Of a stretch of DNA of 62,351 nucleotides, positions 24,546 through 52,900 are shown piece by piece (positions within the stretch are counted from its first letter, which is position 1; each line of letters starts with the position of its first letter). Position numbers and translations under genes: made by a program. Location of the stretch: positions 1 through 62,351 of the forward strand of contig NMRA01001057.1 of NCBI GenBank assembly GCA_002633005.1, read 5' to 3'. This DNA comes from Phoronis australis (lineage: Eukaryota; Phoronida; Phoronidae). The notes beneath the pieces are model-generated. The model saw only the letters and a list, made by a program, of their open reading frames with translations, searched no databases and had not been told where the DNA came from.

Positions 24546-25679
24546 TATAGGCACAGCTAGTTGTTGAGGAATCCGCTAACCACTCTTGGTCTTACACTTC
24601 TCCACTGACTTTCCTGGGTTGAAAGATCCATTTTAAGCCATGTCGGTCCTGTTTTTTGAATGATTTGATTGTTTGATTGTTCAAATGGACCGTCCCAATG
24701 GTAGTAATCTGAAGGATCTTTGTGGATCCAGTAAGATGTGTGTGATTGATAAGTTTTCAAAAGCATATTTTGACTTAACTTTCAGACTTTGACATAATGT
24801 AGAGCACTCTGGTGACTCAATGACAGAATCCTCATGTAATGGCTGATCAGAACTGAGTTTAGACTTGCGTCTGATTTTTGAGGTACTCCTGTTTGTTATC
24901 TGGAGCTATACTGAAATGAAAGTATTTAGTTTGGGGATTTTTTCGAATCCTCTTCAAACTATTGCTTTGTTTTCTTTTCTGATGACCACTGTTTTATGTT
25001 CATTTCATTTTAACCTAGTTAAGACATCGGAAACATGAATGACCAGAAAAGTGACTATTGGCCAAAACACAATATTTCTGTCAGTGTCATTCAGATGATT
25101 ACTGGCATGAGAACATCAATCCGGTTTTAATGGTTTATCCTGTCTGGTGCTATTGATTTTTCCAGCTTCGCTTGTTGGGCTTTTATTGAAGTTTATCAGG
25201 TCAGTGATCAATGAGGCTTGTACTGTATAGATGTCTACCTTAAATCAGATCTTAGAAATACTCTAAATCAATAGCGAAATCTGATTACGATAGATTATTA
25301 AGCAATGCGCATAGCAATCTGTATCATGGTGATTAGTGCAGGACTTTCTTTTAAGCGGTATTTAATTAGTCGGTAATATGTTCAGCAAAAAGAAATTTGT
25401 TTGTGAGGTGAGTATTAATACGTAACCCTTATGATTATGTGCTACAGGACTGATAGAAGGTTTACATTGGCATACATTGGTTTTATGGCTAAGTTTTTTA
25501 TCATCAGATATTTAACTAATGAAAAACTGTTGGGAATAATGGGAGATGTCAAGTCATTTGTTCTGTTAAGGAAATTCTAATTTAACTGCTCTGAATATAC
25601 CGACATGCAATCATGTATCAATTCAAAATCATGCTCTGTTGAAGACTATCTTCTATATATATTTCCTTGTTGAATTCTT

Positions 25680-26360
25680 CATACACTTGCCACCGCCTCC
25701 ACCACCATCACCGCTACCATCACCATCAATCTCACATCCACCATGACCATCACTGTCACCACCACCACCATCACCACCACCACCATCATCACCACCACCA
25801 CCATCACCACCACCACCATCATCACCACCACCACCATCATCACCACCACCACCATCATCACCACCATCACCACCATCACACCATCATCACCATCATTCTC
25901 ACATCCACCATGACTATGACTACCACCACCACCATCAATATCACCACTATCATCACTATCATTCTCACCCAGCATCACCACCACCACCATCACCATCACC
26001 ACCATCATCACTATCATTTTCACATGACCACCACCACCAGCTCAACCACCATTGTAATCCTCACAACCAGCATGACTACTAGGACAATGTCCACCATCAT
26101 CCACAAACTCTACCACTTCTACCATCATTACCACTGATAGTAACTACCATTATTACTGTGGTGACCACAACTATTATTGTGACCACTGTCACCAATACCA
26201 CCACCAACACCAGCATCACCACTAACACAACCATGACTGCCACCACCACCGCCACGACCACCACTATCACTGCCATGACAATCACCATTATAATCACTGG
26301 CATTACCATAACCACTGCCACCACGACCACCACCACCACCACCACCACCACCACCAACCC
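25680..26360. repeat. CAC/CAT (TGG/ATG) trinucleotide repeat
   Basis: About 680 bases consist almost entirely of CAC, CAT and CCA triplets, with interruptions that become commoner after 25900. The purest blocks are at 25760-25890 and 26325-26357. It ends about 180 bases before the first coding exon of the RCBTB gene. The poly-histidine, poly-threonine and poly-valine frames it creates are artefacts of composition. Confidence 0.95.
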
Positions 26361-26537
26361 TTCACCACCAGCCCCGCTGCCACTGTCACCATTATATGTT
26401 CTTGTTGATAGATGGTTCCATGTAAATCAGGATAATTTTTACTGTTTTGTTTTAACAGTCATTTTCGGTGTTGTCTATTCTTACCACTGCATTATGCTGT
26501 CATTTTTCAGGGAACTGCAACATTCTGCGACGACAAG

Positions 26538-42149
<15,612 letters not shown>

Positions 42150-42744
42150 TTTTACAAAGGCCTCTCGTGAATTCTATAGATGGACTGGTGTTCGTCGTTG
42201 ATAAAGTGTGCTGAGTAATGGCGTTTTGTTGAAGTCCATTTGAAATGGTGCTGCTATGGAAGACTCGTTTGAAACCACACTGTGTGTGTGTGTGTGTGTG
42301 TGTATGTGAGATAGCGTTTCGCCAAAATCTCAGATAATTGCATGTGCCAATGTTGTCTTCATGAAGGAGATATTTGAATTGCAAGAATAAGCTGTGTAAG
42401 ACATTCCTGGATTAGAATGTTATTTTGCGACCCCTGGCAAAGATTTGAAAAAGTGCTGTTTGTGATCGATGTCTCTAGGTATCTGTGGATTAAGGACTCA
42501 ATACGTATGTCTGTAGCAACTGCTGTTATATTTTAGAAAATGGGTTGCATTTAATGATTTGAAGTGGTCTGCTTACAAATGCATAAGAGGTCGAATCAGA
42601 TTTCGGTGGGCAGGCATACCCTGGAATGAGTTCAAACATCAATATTTTCCCATAGCCTGTGTGCGGTAAAACACCAATGACCCTCTTTAATCTCGGGCAT
42701 TTTTATCAGTCGCTAGACTTGACGCTATATTTAGAACTTCTATG

Positions 42745-42750
42745 AATAAA
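42745..42750 (+). terminator. Candidate polyadenylation signal of the RCBTB gene
   Basis: AATAAA is the first canonical hexamer I noticed after the stop codon at 42147-42149, about 600 bases downstream. Nothing else confirms its use. Confidence 0.3.
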
Positions 42751-42799
42751 TCGAGTGGGTCGTTAGAGTGTTTGTGCTTCAAAACATGACTTCACGTGT

Positions 42800-42868
42800 G
42801 GCACTGTCTTCGGCTTTAGATAATTTACTAGGGGGCACTGTCTTCGGCTTTAGATAAGTTACTAGGGA
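42800..42868. repeat. 34-bp unit repeated twice in tandem
   Basis: GGCACTGTCTTCGGCTTTAG followed by ATAATTTACTAGGG is repeated immediately, with AATT changed to AAGTT-type differences at the end. Both copies end in TACTAGGG, which resembles half of the CTCF-like motif found from 44.4 kb on. Confidence 0.8.
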
Positions 42869-44269
42869 CATCTCTTCATTTGTACAGCCAATCGCAGCTT
42901 GCCTCAACATTTCATATTTCATCAGTTACTCCTTCACCATTTCATTTCTGTTTATCACACCTGTCCTATAAAACAAAAAGGACAAGGCTGAAAGTTGGAA
43001 GCAAATTAAAATTACCTGCAAATTACCTGTCATAGACAGGGTCATAGACAATGTGTAGTGGCACTTATCGTCTCTCTACACCTCCATGCTGACAGCAGGA
43101 GAGTGGTTTTCTCAAAATTGACCAATCAAAAATTTGCACCATGTATTGTCCTGTTGTTTGCAATTAGAGGCTCTTCTGGGTTTACCATTGACAATGGCTC
43201 TGGCTAAACCAAGATATGGATAATACACTTCTTCATTACCTCGTTTGCATTTCCTGTTTATCCCCAGTGCATTGCATAAAGCTGCATTTTGCCTTGCATA
43301 GCTGGATGAAAATCAAAAATTGAATTTGGCCTTTTACTCTTACAAACTCGGTCTCGTAATATTCTTTATTGTTGTGGGCTATTATTTGTGTCACGGACAA
43401 GAACATTGAAACCATAAGCGATTCAAGAGTACATTTAATTTTAGACTTCATTATAATTGGCCATCTCTAGACGAGGTAAATGGCGCATAACGCAATGCCT
43501 GTGATTTGAGTTACCCTCTCATTTAGCAGCAATTCTAGATTGAATGGTAGTGGTAATGTTTTCAACTCCTTAGCGCTTTGGTTGAAAAATTCAACAGTAT
43601 GACCGACGGCTATACAGTGAGGAAATGCCCCTTTACTTTACAATGGATATCTGGTTCTAAATGGTTATCTTGAGGTCTTTAAGTGTAACAGTGCTGGGGA
43701 TAGTCAGTAGGGTAACAAATATATGTGTGCAGTACTGCTATGTATACAATCAATCTGCTTGTGTCCATCCTTAAGATGGGTTGCAGAGTATTTTGTTTTT
43801 ATGCTTTTCATTCTGTAGTTGAGGTCAGTCCATATTTTTGTCACAGAAATGTTTTGTTTTCACAAGTGAAAAAACCGTATAAAAAATGTTGAGTCTTGCA
43901 CATATTTTAAGGTTGCTGGATGGGTAGCCATCTTTATCTTGATTTCGCCTAACACAATACTTAACTTCATCAAAAATCTATTGAGAATTATTCTTTGAAA
44001 GTGTTTCAACAGATTCATATGAAACTGAGGCTTCACGCACTGATCTTCAAAACTCTGTTTGGAATTGATCAAAACAATGGACATGAATTTCATGAAAAAA
44101 ATAATTCATAAAATGAAAAAGAACTTACATTATCGTTAGGATTTCATCTTGAATATTTGTCAAAACTTGGTCATGTTGTTTATACCAAGCTTAAAAGTAT
44201 TTATTCCATTTTTGTATAGTCGCTTACATACAATTAACAATTTTTATGCACCCACATATTGGACGCTTT

Positions 44270-45610
44270 TTGCCGTCATCTCCGCCGTCCGTCCTGTCTC
44301 CGGCGTCCGCTGCTCTATCTCCAAAACGCCTTGACGTATGTTCATGAAATTTTGCAATGTTCCTTTTGTGGATGGGACGGCATGAGCGAACTCACGGACG
44401 GATCCGACTACCAGTGTGCCCCCTAGTGGCAATTTTAGTTTTTAGATCTTCAAAAGTCCTGAACGGATTTTCATAAAAGTTGGTATATGGGCACCTATTA
44501 GTGACATGATGCTATCCTCCCGTTTTTGGATGGATTCGACGTAGTTTGCGCCACCTAGTGGCCATTTTTGCTGTTTTCGAGTCTGTTTTTTTGCGTCCAT
44601 CCCTCTATCAACCAAACTGCTCAAAGTATGATTATGAAAACTGGCATGTATGTTCTTACTATGAAGTGGACGGCTGACGATGATTTTCCAATGTCTTCGA
44701 CTACTGTGGCGCCTCCTAGTGGCAGCTTTGTTTTTTGTGCCTATGGCTGTATCTCCTAAGTTGTTTGCAGGATCTTTACTAAATTTAGTAAGTGTATTTA
44801 TATGATGTTAACAACGGAGGACGACGACTTTCGGACAGAACTGACTACTGGTGTGCCACCTAGTGGCAATTTTATTTTTTTACGTTTACCTTTGTATGTT
44901 CAAAGGTCCTCAACGTATTTTCATAAAATTTGGCATACAGACATCTGTTAATGAAATGACGCTATCTCTTCATTTTTAGATGGATTCGACCTACTTTGTG
45001 CCACCTAGTGGCCATTTTTACTGTTTTCCAGTATATTTTTTGGCGTTCACTCTCTATCAACGAAACCGCTTTCAGGATAATTCTGAAAATTGGCATGTAT
45101 GTTTTTATTATGAAGTAGACGGCTGACGATGATTTTCCGATGACTTCGACTACTGTAGCACCTCCTAGTGGCAGTTTTGTTTTTTGCGCTCGTGACTATA
45201 TCTCCTAAACCGTTTGCAGGATCTTAGCAAGTGTATTTATATGATGTTGACAACGGACGACGACGACTTTCGGACGGATCTGACTACTGGTGTGCCCCCT
45301 ATTGGCAATTTTAGTTTGTTATGTCGACTGACTACTGTGGAACCTTGTGGTAATTTTGTTTTGTTTTGCGCCCATAGCTGTATCTCCTAAACTCACTGCA
45401 GGATCTTTATTAAATTTAGTAAGTGTATTTATATGAAGATAACAACAGACGCCGACTTTCAGGCGGATCCAACGGGGCGCTGTTCTCACAAGTGGCACTT
45501 TCATTTTATTCTGTTTTCCTTTGTTTCTCTAAAGTTTCTTGACAGATTTCCATGACGTGTTCCCGTTTTTGGATGGATTGTACGTTTTTGCGCCATCTAG
45601 TTGCCATTTT
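44270..45610. repeat. Tandem array with eight CTCF-like motifs
   Basis: The array has a large period of about 440-450 bases (44416 to 44853 to 45292; 44548 to 44998; 44709 to 45158). Each period holds three sub-units of about 130-160 bases, and each sub-unit carries one motif of the form GTGCCACCTAGTGGC. Motifs start at 44416, 44548, 44709, 44853, 44998, 45158, 45292 and 45590, all in one orientation. Four (44416, 44548, 44853, 44998) fit the CTCF consensus CCASYAGRKGGCRS on the minus strand; the others have one or more mismatches. Phrases such as ATTTTCATAAAATTTGG and TATCTCCTAA recur between motifs. No coding sequence was found. The array lies between the RCBTB gene and the secreted-protein gene. 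Confidence 0.85.
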
Positions 45611-47280
45611 TATGATACAAATAACTAACGCTAAAAGCACATCATTTGCGATGCATTCGTGGGCGCATTTCAACGCTCCGCGTTGCTCTTGTTTAAAAAT
45701 ATGTCCTTTTTGTTTAGTTGCATACACACAATTAAAAAGTCGAGGGCACACAATCACACACACAGGCACACCCATACATGTATGGGAGAGCTTTTCACTT
45801 GAAGTTCACTACATTCACCAGTAAGCCGTATCAACAAAGTAGTTGATAAACGAAAAATGACCAGCCAGGGTTTATACCAAGGTTTTGCTATCCCTGTACC
45901 TTACTTTTCGCCAGTCTTTACTGAAAATACCGTGTCATATGACCCAATTAATGCCAGATAAAAAGTCAAACATCAATTTGTGCTAGCTCTCTACTTTCAG
46001 AAAATACATACTTTTACAGACTTAAAATCTAGTTATGCACACGTTTGGCAAAATACATGATTCTTAACACCGTTATTGGGAACCCTTTGGACAAATATGT
46101 GCGATACTTGCATGGAACAGGGTAATCGGAAGATTCCGCCGACGAAGATATGGTTGATAGAGTTCAGATGAAAGCGTTTCAAGTGATATTCTGTTTTCCT
46201 ATTCGGAAAATTATGAATAACAAGGGCAAGCTACTCATCTTCACTTTCTGTTTAAAAAAACGCATGGCGTTTGGCACCTTTTGTCCAAACTACTGAACAT
46301 CAAGGAATTTGTCGAATGAATGGCGAAGTTGAAAGTTTTACCTCCTTCAAAATTAATGTTTGAATAACTAAAAACGTGAAATAAGAAAGCTCACCTGATG
46401 CAAAATGAACGCTGTGCTCTTTGTTCACCATTCGCCAATAATTGAATTGTTTTGATTACTATGCATCTCTTGTTTAATATGAGAAGGTAGACTTAAAATT
46501 GCATATTTAACTTAGTCGAATGCAGAGAAAAACTGTAAGTGTTTCCCGGCACCTACTTTTCGAACGCATGGTCGTCTACGATGAGTTAGCGACGACCATT
46601 TTCGGAGTTAAAACGCCAATCAACTGAAGTACAAGATTATGCGATACTTTTTGTGGGATATTTCAAAGTAATACTGTCGACAGTCAGTCCATAGGTCTAT
46701 GGTGCTGTACACTACATTCGCAAACAATTGGTTACACACAACCAAATATGAAACTTGTGGTTTCCAAACAGCGCTACGTGTTGCTTCAAACAAAGAAATC
46801 AAATGAATAACTATCGCCCATTTTTCGTAAATATCACCCCTCTTAATTTTACACAATTTATAATGCATCCTGTGAAATTTTGGATCATAATACTATTGAG
46901 AACTTAACGAGAGTGCGGGTGAAATCAGTTTGATATTTCTACAAAACGCTTTAAATTAGTTGCGTAGACCTATTACTGAAACAAATGACAATGGGACGCG
47001 TCAAGAATGCAGGGGTATCAATGATGAGATTTCACACAATTCATGTTGCATCAGCGAAATTCTGGATCTTAAAGTCCTTGTCTCAAAATGCCAATGTGAT
47101 TCCAGTATCCGAAACTACCTACTAAATAAAATCTTATTTTCGATACCCTGTCTTTACATTCTTTTCGCTTTTCGTGCCAAAAGCGATTTTTAACAGTATT
47201 TGACCCTTCTCTGTGAGCATATAATTACCGACTGTCATCGGTTATTTCCGTACCCACGTTTCCGGCTCGTCAGTTCAGGA
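45611..47280. other. Intergenic, no gene recognised
   Basis: No coding exon was recognised. 47068-47125 is an inverted copy of 48673-48735, and ACCTATTACTGAAA near 46967 recurs near 49060 in the same orientation, so this DNA belongs to the outer part of the inverted repeat that follows. Confidence 0.45.
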
Positions 47281-48672
47281 ACTTGTCCTGACGCCCGCCA
47301 TTTTTTCCTTTATAACTAAATGTGCTATCGCTTGCTCGAAAAGTCTTCATTACTTTGTTTTAATATCTCGTGATTCGTTTGCATATGTAGTGTATTTATA
47401 GTTTGTAGTTAGTAGTCGTTGATTTTTTTTGGAATGTTAAGCGCACTTATTATGTTAAAATAGCATTGTTGTTTAGTTCCTTACGTAGGGCGGTCGAAGC
47501 TAATGAGTCGAACCAATTTTTTTCGTTTTGATTTTTTTCGTTTTGAAAAAGTACTTTGTTATCAACGGAAAGGTAGTGTATTCTACTCAGTAAAAATCGA
47601 AAAAGTATCAAAATCGGGGCAAGCAGTGTAAAGTTATTGCAATTTTTGTGGCGAATTTTGGGTCACTTTGTTTGGATCGCGTAGGCCATATTGGAGGACA
47701 GCGGGATAAGTTATGAGTTTAAAACTTTGTGTAAATTGTTTTCGCCAACATTTTCCGGTGAAATTTAGTGAGACATATCTTCACTTACTATTCTGCACGA
47801 TTCAACAGTATTCATCAAATTTCAGCCTCGCAGTTATTACTCATTAAGTGATAAATTTGCTCACAATTTCCGTGGGACTTCGTCTCATTTCTTGCGGCAC
47901 CGACAACATGGCGACTTTTGCTGAACTGGAAGGCATGTTCAACCTGGTACTTTGTAATTTGTGAAGATTTAACGTTGATACATTTTGACAAACGTTGCTA
48001 AAAAAAGGAACGTTGTTCAATTTTCGTGTTTTGGTGCAAAAATGTAAGATATGTTCGAATTATTTTACTGTGAATTTCCCATTCAGGTGATCTAAACAAA
48101 ATAGTTGAAATAATTTTGAAATGGTTTTAATGGCTGTAATTTGATGAACACTGTTGAATCGTGCAGAATAGTAAGTAAAGATATGTCTCACTAAATTTCA
48201 CCGTAAATTGTTGGCGAAAACAATTTACATAAAGTTTTAAACTCATAACTTATCCCGCTGTCCTCCAATATGGCGTACGCGATCCAAACAAAGTGACCCA
48301 AATTTCGCCACAAAAATTGCAATAACTTTACACTGCTTGCCACTATTTTGATACTTTTTCGATTTTTACTGAGTAGAATGCACTACCTTTCCGTTGATAA
48401 CAAAGTACTTTTTCAAAACGAACAAAAATTCAAAACCAAAAAAATGGTTCGACCGCCCTACGTAAGGAACTAAACACCAAATGCTATTTTAACATAATAA
48501 GTACGCGTAACATTCCAAAAAAAATCAACGACCATTAACTACAAACTATAAATACACTACATATGCTAACGAATCACAAGATATTACTAATAAAACAAAG
48601 TAATGAAGACTTTTCGAGCAAGCGATAGCACTTCCAGTTACAAGGAAAATAATGGTGGCGTTCAGGACAAGT
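47281..48672. mobile_element. 1.39-kb inverted repeat with ~545-bp arms
   Basis: The left arm (47281-47826) and right arm (48132-48672) are reverse complements with only scattered differences, separated by a loop of 305 bases. Landmarks: ACTTGTCCTGA at the left end against TCAGGACAAGT at the right end; GTTCCTTACGTAGGGCGGTC against GACCGCCCTACGTAAGGAAC; CACGATTCAACAGT near the loop. There is no transposase and no recognisable coding sequence. A second, outer inverted pair (47068-47125 and 48673-48735) suggests it sits in an older palindrome, or that the element is longer and has an insertion on the left. Confidence 0.85.
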
Positions 48673-49515
48673 AGGCCTATTTTCGGATACTGGAACCGCA
48701 TGGGCATTTTGAGACCAGGACTTTAAGCTTTATTCGATTATGGGTTGTGTATTAGTTATGGGGTAAGTACTTCCTGGGTCCTTATAACATCCACTAACCA
48801 TGTAATAAGGGTTAACAACTTGTTAGACCAGGACTTTAATACTTTAAGAACACTATGAGAGTGCCCGTCTACAGTGCTGTAGTGGTAAAATTATTGGTAA
48901 GTAGGCGCCCAAAGTCCACCGTATCACGTTGAGCATTGAACGTAACTTACGTAAGCGCTACGTGTAAATGCTAAAAGGTGGTTGGCTGCGCCTACGTGCG
49001 CCCACGCCCCACTACAACACTGCACGCCTAACTCGACAGAACACTTCAAATGCAAAGACCTATTACTGAAAAGTAATGAAACGTGCCAAGGCTGCAAGGC
49101 ATACAAATGCCACTCACAGATATTATCCGTGCACAAGGATTATTAAGGAGTATAATTCACGACTGAGAATGAAGAAAAGATCGGAATGACTCCTAAAAAT
49201 GAATGCTGCATTATACGGCGAAGTTATCATGTTAGAATCAAACACGAGCGTGTAATCATAAACACCCTATACATCCCCTGAATACTGTTCGTATTCTAGA
49301 TTTTAACAACACTGGATTTATTAGCTTTTCATGAAGTAAATTTTCCGTTATTCGCTCATTTAATGTACATAAATGATGACTCTGAATACAATAACAATAT
49401 ATCATAGTTTGAGCCCTTTCGATGAAAAAATGTCATTATAAATCGCAGTGTGATGTTAATATCTGCGATCCGCATGAATGTGAAGTGACTTATATTTGTA
49501 ACACAACAAAGCTGT

Positions 49516-49562
49516 CTTCTCTCTCTCTCTCTCTCCCTCCCTCCCTCCCTCCCTCCCTCCNN

Positions 49563-49600
<38 letters not shown>

Positions 49601-49606
49601 TCTCTC
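49516..49606. repeat. CT / CCCT microsatellite with a 2-base gap
   Basis: The run is TCTCTC and CCCTCCCT repeats, with two unknown bases at 49561-49562 where the assembly could not resolve it. It lies about 310 bases before the start of the secreted-protein gene. Confidence 0.95.
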
Positions 49607-49842
49607 ATTGCGCATGGCCAACCCAGCAAGCGCTTTTCGTCAATATACCACACGAAATAATTAACACAGTCCTAATAATTACCACGGCTGCTACAAAACA
49701 ATATTCTAAAATCAATAAATTATTTGCTTTACTATTTTACAGAAAATCCGTGAGAATGTTCTCTGACAGATCAAGGTGATTTTATTTGTTCTTTTAATTT
49801 ATCCCCATCAGACAAGTTTGTTCTTTAGTACTTATCTGTCAA

Positions 49843-49868
49843 TCACGTCACCGTCAACAAAATAAAAC
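49843..49868 (+). promoter_or_regulatory. CRE-like and TATA-like elements before the secreted gene
   Basis: TCACGTCA at 49843-49850 is a near match to the CRE (TGACGTCA). AAAATAAAACG begins at about 49859 and could act as a weak TATA element, 55 bases before the ATG at 49918. Both are short motifs that also occur by chance. Confidence 0.25.
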
Positions 49869-49917
49869 GCATTGTTGGCTACGTCGTCACTCAGATTCGT
49901 AACGGCACGAGTGCATC

Positions 49918-52900
49918 ATGGACGTCTGGGGAAACAAATGTCCTGCATGGGCATTACTCGCCATTGGGTCGATAATCTGCGCAGGTGCAGAAAAAACAGC
50001 ATCTGTGACGGAAAGTCTTTTTACGTTGAAGCCTGGTCCCATATCGGGTCAAGGAATAACTGTCTTGGCGAATACCACGAAAGTGTCCTTGAGCCGATGC
50101 GCGTTGGTCTGCAACGCTGTCGAAGAGTGCGACGGTGCTAATTTTCATAAGGGTAACCGTACATGCTTAATGCTGTCTTGGGGAACCAACCAGACTGAAC
50201 CTCAGTCGGAGGATAATGAGTGGATGTTTCTGGCAAAGCAGAGGACAAAGTATCAGGGTAAATGATGTCTGTTGCTTGATTACGTAGACGGACAGAAAGA
50301 CATACAGACGGACAAACTACGTCACTCAGATAGTATAGTGGGCAAATACAAAGCTTGAGAGACATACACATAGACAAGTGGATGGATGGATTTCGGGGAT
50401 ATATATATAATGTATATATATATATATAAATCAAACCACTCATTTATGTATATATATATATGTATATATGTAAAAAATGAGTGGTTGATTTGATAGGTAG
50501 ATAAATGTAGAGGCTTCTGATCACTTAAAATGAACCGGCTAAGATTCGCTTCGAAACCTATTTTAGATAGCGGGATTGTCCGAATTTGGCTCCGTGTGAT
50601 TTTGCTAATCACAGTTGGAATTCATTTTTTAAAGGCATCGACTAAAAAGTTACTACGAGGCAAAAAGCAATAGTATGACATTCGTTCGTGAACAGTTTAA
50701 GATTTTGATCCCGTAGATGTGTGTAAATTATGAGAAGTCTCCAGGAGTAAGAACTATGAAAATCTTTGATACAAACAATTTGGGTTAATGGATGTCATTT
50801 CCTTGTAACGTGACAGTGTAAGTTGAATCCAATAACTGTCATTTCGAGCTTTGATCAATAATTGATGACAAACTGTCAAATGTTCACAGGTAGCAAAGAC
50901 TATCCTACTTCTGTCATTGACGGCACCAGGTGGCGCCCGTTTTGGTGGTTCAAGGCTGGAACACCGTGGCCCAGCATCGTCAGTGACGTATTTCAGGGTA
51001 AGCAGCAGTCGAAATTTGGAAATTAAGTTTTTATATATCCAGAATAAGTACAGTTTGTGCATTTTAAGATCATATATGTATTAAATATTGAATAACGAAG
51101 GAAACTGAATGTCGCGAGGCTTTTCCATTAAAAAGTTTTAAAATAAAGTTGAAAAGCGTGGAAAAAACAAATATTTTCATTTTCTGCTTATTACACCCGA
51201 TCACCTTTTTATAATACACTGTTCAGTCATACTTACGGAGTTGAAACGAAACTCTTAGCGATGCAAAATTTCTAACCTTTTAAGGTTGGACATATGGTGA
51301 AACGAAATACATGCATATACTGGCAGCATTTTTCTGAGCGACTTCTCATAAGCAGCTGTCGGTTGTTTTGTATGGCTATTCCAGAGAGAGTGTCATCCCG
51401 AGAATATGGGAGGACTGTGAGGAAGCTAGAATCTAAAGAAGCCAGTACAGTGAATAACACGTCGTGAAATGAAATATGCAAACATTTGCTTCACTTGCAG
51501 ACGAGTACGGGTCATGTGACCACAGCGCAACATACTGTTTTGGAAGACTTCCCGCCAGTTTGAAAGAAGATCAAAGCGAGTTGTTGGCCGAAGATTCGGC
51601 AGGCACCGTATATAGGTGAGGTGGGGCTAAAATTTCAGCAGGATATCTTACACACATATATTGCAGACATTTTAATGTGGAGGAATTATTTGTCCAAAAA
51701 ATCTTAAAGTCAAACAAACGATTAAACTATGCACTAAGCTACTCCAAACTACAGCCGCTGGCGGGCGATTTGTAACCGAACAGTTTAAAATGCGAACCGA
51801 TAATTAAAACATGCAAAATATACTTTATCGTAATGCCGAGTCACCATGAAACGCAATGCACTAAAATTGTTCGTGAATCTTTGGGGCAGGTGTCACCCAA
51901 CTTAAAATTACACTTCATGCCCAAGAATTCTCAATGATTTTAAGAAATATCGGACCTTGTAGGTTACAAATTTCATTACATATCAATTAACAGGGTTTCG
52001 CGACGTATACGTAACTTCATATTCTGAAAATTTGGCGGAGGCTCATTTATTCTTGGAAAATCTGGCAAAATCAATTCAGCGAGCTCGGCCAACTAACTAG
52101 AAACAAAACAGGACAGAGATGTGGGCACAAAACCTGGACACGTCTTGAGCCTTGCATGCCTTTTATTTTACACGTGTTTTGTACAATTTCAAACAGAAAA
52201 TTGGTGTGCATAAGTTGAGCTCAATAGTAACGTGTAACACTGGTAAAGAGTAGTTTCTTGTTCTTGAATTATAGATGGAAATTCGATTCGTCCAACTCAG
52301 TCGCACACGCTACCTGGCAAGCTTTTCAAGACCGAGTTGCGTGCGACATTCAAGATGGAGATGGATGGATGCCAACAGTTGTTAGTGGTAAGTGACGATA
52401 ATACTGAGTTTAAGCATGCAGTCTTGAGACGGCTATTACAGGCACGTATTGTGAACTATGGATAAGTCAAACTCTGACGATTTATTTATTAATCAACATG
52501 GTGTAGCTTTCCTCTTTTGGACTTCGAATATACCATGTTTTTCATCCCGGTAAACGAGCTTCCATTTTTTACTGTTTCTGTGACAGATTTTCCTCTGGGC
52601 TATGTTGCGTAGACAGCAAGACATCAGTTACCACTTGAAAAACCTTCGCTTATGGAACGAAAACACTGAATTCAATCCCAAAATTCAGCACTCCAACTTC
52701 ACTGACTAATCACTTAAGTGGTCGTCATTTTGCTCAGATAGTGGGCTGATAAGCCTCTAAGCACTCACGAAACACTCGCTTTTCACTCACGTGATTTTGC
52801 GAGAAACTTAGTCTATGGAACGCACTCCAGCTCAATGGGCTAATAGGATTGTGTGCTGCGAACACTCACGGGTCATTTATTCAGTAGTCTTAATGCCCTG

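Larger units (their letters stand above)
19817..25679. other. Intergenic between aprataxin and the RCBTB gene
   Basis: No coding exon was recognised in this stretch of nearly 6 kb between the two gene starts, which point away from each other. It holds the palindrome at 21993-22061, a promoter-like patch at 23560-23645 and a MITE at 24357-24545. Untranslated first exons of either gene could lie here. A minus-strand frame at 24557-24766 (WIHKDPSDYYHWDGPF) looks protein-like but was not identified. Confidence 0.45.
42150..44269. other. 3' flank of the RCBTB gene
   Basis: The stretch holds the 3' UTR and the intergenic DNA after it. A (TG)n run lies at 42281-42302, a candidate AATAAA signal at 42745, and a 34-base unit repeated twice at 42800-42868. 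No further coding sequence was recognised. Confidence 0.5.

Noticed and set aside
24557-24766. Minus-strand 69-residue frame (WIHKDPSDYYHWDG)
   Set aside because: No known domain, no splice-site support and no repeat partner found in the window. It was left as unexplained sequence.
49422-49664. Serine/leucine-rich frame across 49516-49606
   Set aside because: It is the CT microsatellite, and it crosses two unknown bases.
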